Below, in pieces: positions 62,545 through 64,000 of a stretch of DNA of 64,000 nucleotides. The position numbers were made by a program, and so were the translations under genes. Source of the stretch: Chitinophagaceae bacterium (lineage in GTDB: Bacteria; Bacteroidota; Bacteroidia; Chitinophagales; Chitinophagaceae); the NCBI GenBank assembly GCA_022841365.1, contig JALHRP010000002.1, forward strand, positions 105,172-169,171, given 5' to 3'. The notes below the pieces were generated by a model, which did no database searches, was not told the origin of the DNA, and saw only the letters and a program-made list of their open reading frames with translations. Positions within the stretch are counted from its first letter, which is position 1; every line of letters begins with the position of its first letter.

Positions 62545-64000
62545 TTATAAGTTGTTATTGATGGCATCATCTGTTCTGTCAACTCCAAAACTGATGAATG
62601 CACCGATGAATACAAACATTCTTGATGGCGGCACCAACTCCTGTCTGCGCATTCCGTTTGCTGAGTAATTGTATCCATACACCTGTTTAATGTTGAAAAT
62701 ATTACTCACACTTAGCACATACACAGCAAATGCTTTTGGATTTTTTTTACCGATACCCGGTAAATAGTTTAATGCAAAGCTCACATTGTGGTAATCGGGA
62801 ATCCGTCCACGATCAGCAAAATAGGTTTTGTTTGTATTGGGGTCGAACTGAATATTATAATACGGCCGGCCACTGGCATAATTATAAGACAGGTTTACGT
62901 TCGTTTTTAACTTGGTTACAAACTTCTTCATTACCAGTGATGCAGTATGTTTTGCAGCAAAGTTTGGTGTGATGGCTGTGGGAAAATTCAGGAAATCACG
63001 TTTGGTGTTGAGAAAAGAATAAGAGATCCAGTAATCAAGATTCTTAACATTCTTTTTATCTCTCCAGAAAAATTCAAAACCGCTTGCATCACCAAAACCA
63101 TTGTTGCTGCTGGCAATATCCCGGCCGTTTACATTGCTTGTTTTAATGAGGTTATCATATTTTTTATAAAATGCTTCTAAACGAAATGTTGTAAGGCTTG
63201 TTGTTTTCTGGTACTGCGCAATATAATGTTCAGCTTTCATAAAAATCAATGGATTTAAAGCCGGCTGGTAGCGTAACTCAGGGTTCTGATAAAAAATGCC
63301 ATATGCAAGTGAAGCCTGACTTTGTTTTCCCAGCTTGTATGCCAATGAAACCCTTGGTGCAACATTTGTTTTACTTAATAATGCGGAGTGCTCTGCACGT
63401 ACGCCAAATTTTGCTGCAAGGTTATTGGTGAGATACACATCCTGTTCTGCAAAAAGTGCATATACATTTTCAACTATCCGGTTATTAAACGTTATACCAT
63501 TGAAAATGGTAATATTATTTTTATCGTCACTGTGATTGTATTCTGATCCAAACCGAAGTGCATTTAATCCTCTGAATTTTTTTTCAAGTACAAGTTTGGC
63601 ATTGCCATAAAAGCCTTTGTTATTGAGATTAAAATTTTTAAACTGCAAACCATTTAACAGCACATCATTCTTTTGCGCATCCTGCATCCCAAAACTGATA
63701 TCATCTTTATTGGTTGAGAGCGAAACACCAGCCGTAAACTTCCACTTATGTTTCAAACTTTCTTTCCATGATAAGTTATGATACATGTTACCGTTGGTTA
63801 ACGAAAACTTATCCTTATAATTCATCGAGTCTAAACTGTTTTGTGTAAATGCCAGACTGTTTGTTGTGTAGTAACCGTAGTACTTCAACATCCCGTTTTT
63901 TGAAGTCTTGATACGGTAGTTTAAATCTATATTATGAGCAACCGGTGCTTTTAAATAATCCTGTTGCTGTTTAATTACTGCAAATGCCGGTGTTAAGTTT
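62545..64000 (-). CDS. TonB-dependent receptor, C-terminal part only (runs off the right edge)
   Basis: The reading frame is open from 62545 through the right edge at 64000, so the N-terminal signal peptide, carboxypeptidase-like domain and plug lie outside the window. The visible about 485 residues are barrel strands with AKFGVRAEHSALL, SYNYASGRPYYNIQFDPN and a C-terminal aromatic run (MFVFIGAFISFGVDRTDDA). This is an outer-membrane TonB receptor of the type without SusC features. The ATG at 63891 is not the start. Confidence 0.85.
   Translation of the reverse strand, partial: NLTPAFAVIKQQQDYLKAPVAHNIDLNYRIKTSKNGMLKYYGYYTTNSLAFTQNSLDSMNYKDKFSLTNGNMYHNLSWKESLKHKWKFTAGVSLSTNKDDISFGMQDAQKNDVLLNGLQFKNFNLNNKGFYGNAKLVLEKKFRGLNALRFGSEYNHSDDKNNITIFNGITFNNRIVENVYALFAEQDVYLTNNLAAKFGVRAEHSALLSKTNVAPRVSLAYKLGKQSQASLAYGIFYQNPELRYQPALNPLIFMKAEHYIAQYQKTTSLTTFRLEAFYKKYDNLIKTSNVNGRDIASSNNGFGDASGFEFFWRDKKNVKNLDYWISYSFLNTKRDFLNFPTAITPNFAAKHTASLVMKKFVTKLKTNVNLSYNYASGRPYYNIQFDPNTNKTYFADRGRIPDYHNVSFALNYLPGIGKKNPKAFAVYVLSVSNIFNIKQVYGYNYSANGMRRQELVPPSRMFVFIGAFISFGVDRTDDAINNNL

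Noticed and set aside
1-64000. tRNA, rRNA, CRISPR arrays, transposases, integrases or prophage genes
   Set aside because: None recognised. Gaps between genes are short and show no tRNA-like cloverleaf or array; a proper tRNA scan was not possible.

Overview
The window looks like a chromosome segment of a Bacteroidota bacterium, most likely family Chitinophagaceae. The signs are lipoproteins with LxxC lipoboxes, TonB-dependent receptors with a carboxypeptidase-like N-terminal domain, type IX secretion (T9SS) C-terminal sorting domains, a ubiE-porT pair, DUF3098, DUF2911, DUF3108, DUF1800 and DUF1501 proteins, and TAnnTTTG-type promoter boxes. No rRNA, tRNA, CRISPR array, prophage or transposase gene was seen. 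Both window edges cut genes: an alpha/beta-hydrolase C-terminus at the left and a TonB-dependent receptor at the right. The assignment rests on recalled family features, not a database search.

Layout. 0-9 kb: HerA-like ATPase, a possible 38-residue membrane peptide, a lipoprotein, a GroES-like protein, an RprY-like response regulator, EngB GTPase, menaquinone methyltransferase UbiE followed by the T9SS protein PorT, a secreted protein resembling the C-terminal part of GldM, and a beta-barrel outer-membrane protein. 9-24 kb: dihydroorotase, a MutS-type ATPase without mismatch-recognition domain, a YifB/ComM ATPase, a GT25 glycosyltransferase, an ABC exporter, two small membrane proteins, a TonB receptor and a DUF1800/DUF1501 secreted pair. 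24-38 kb: thiolase, PyrD, TerC, RuvB, an Lgt-like membrane protein with a tetraether-synthase-like radical SAM enzyme and a small membrane protein, an M23 peptidase, a tricorn-like protease and several lipoprotein or secreted unknowns. 38-50 kb: leucyl-tRNA synthetase, FtsX, DUF3098, UppP, an MFS transporter, a metallo-hydrolase, a flippase-like protein and RuvC. 50-64 kb: HIT protein, GreA, hydroxyacid dehydrogenase, RsmA, a T9SS cargo protein, PdxA, LolA-like protein, an ABC-2 transporter, a winged-helix regulator with two paralogous membrane proteins, and the truncated TonB receptor.

The most unusual structure is leuS. The reading frame is 1207 codons, against roughly 900-950 usual for the family. 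The excess is explained by several in-frame insertions: a 462-bp (154-codon) element encoding a DUF559 endonuclease-like domain bounded by near-identical inverted repeats of about 30 bp, a shorter copy of the same repeat family, four other short repeat-derived insertions, and a second long insertion without a recognised domain. Related repeats lie in the intergenic region just upstream, and another in-frame insertion with 10-bp inverted ends is in pyrD. This points to a family of palindromic elements that invade housekeeping genes without breaking the frame, comparable in principle to Rickettsia palindromic elements; here one copy carries a nuclease domain that could mobilise the others.

A second point of interest is the Lgt-like/radical SAM/small membrane protein cluster at 29.9-32.4 kb. 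It combines a homologue of archaeal tetraether synthase-like enzymes with a diacylglyceryl-transferase-like membrane protein lacking the residues normally needed for catalysis, suggesting an unstudied lipid or lipoprotein modification.
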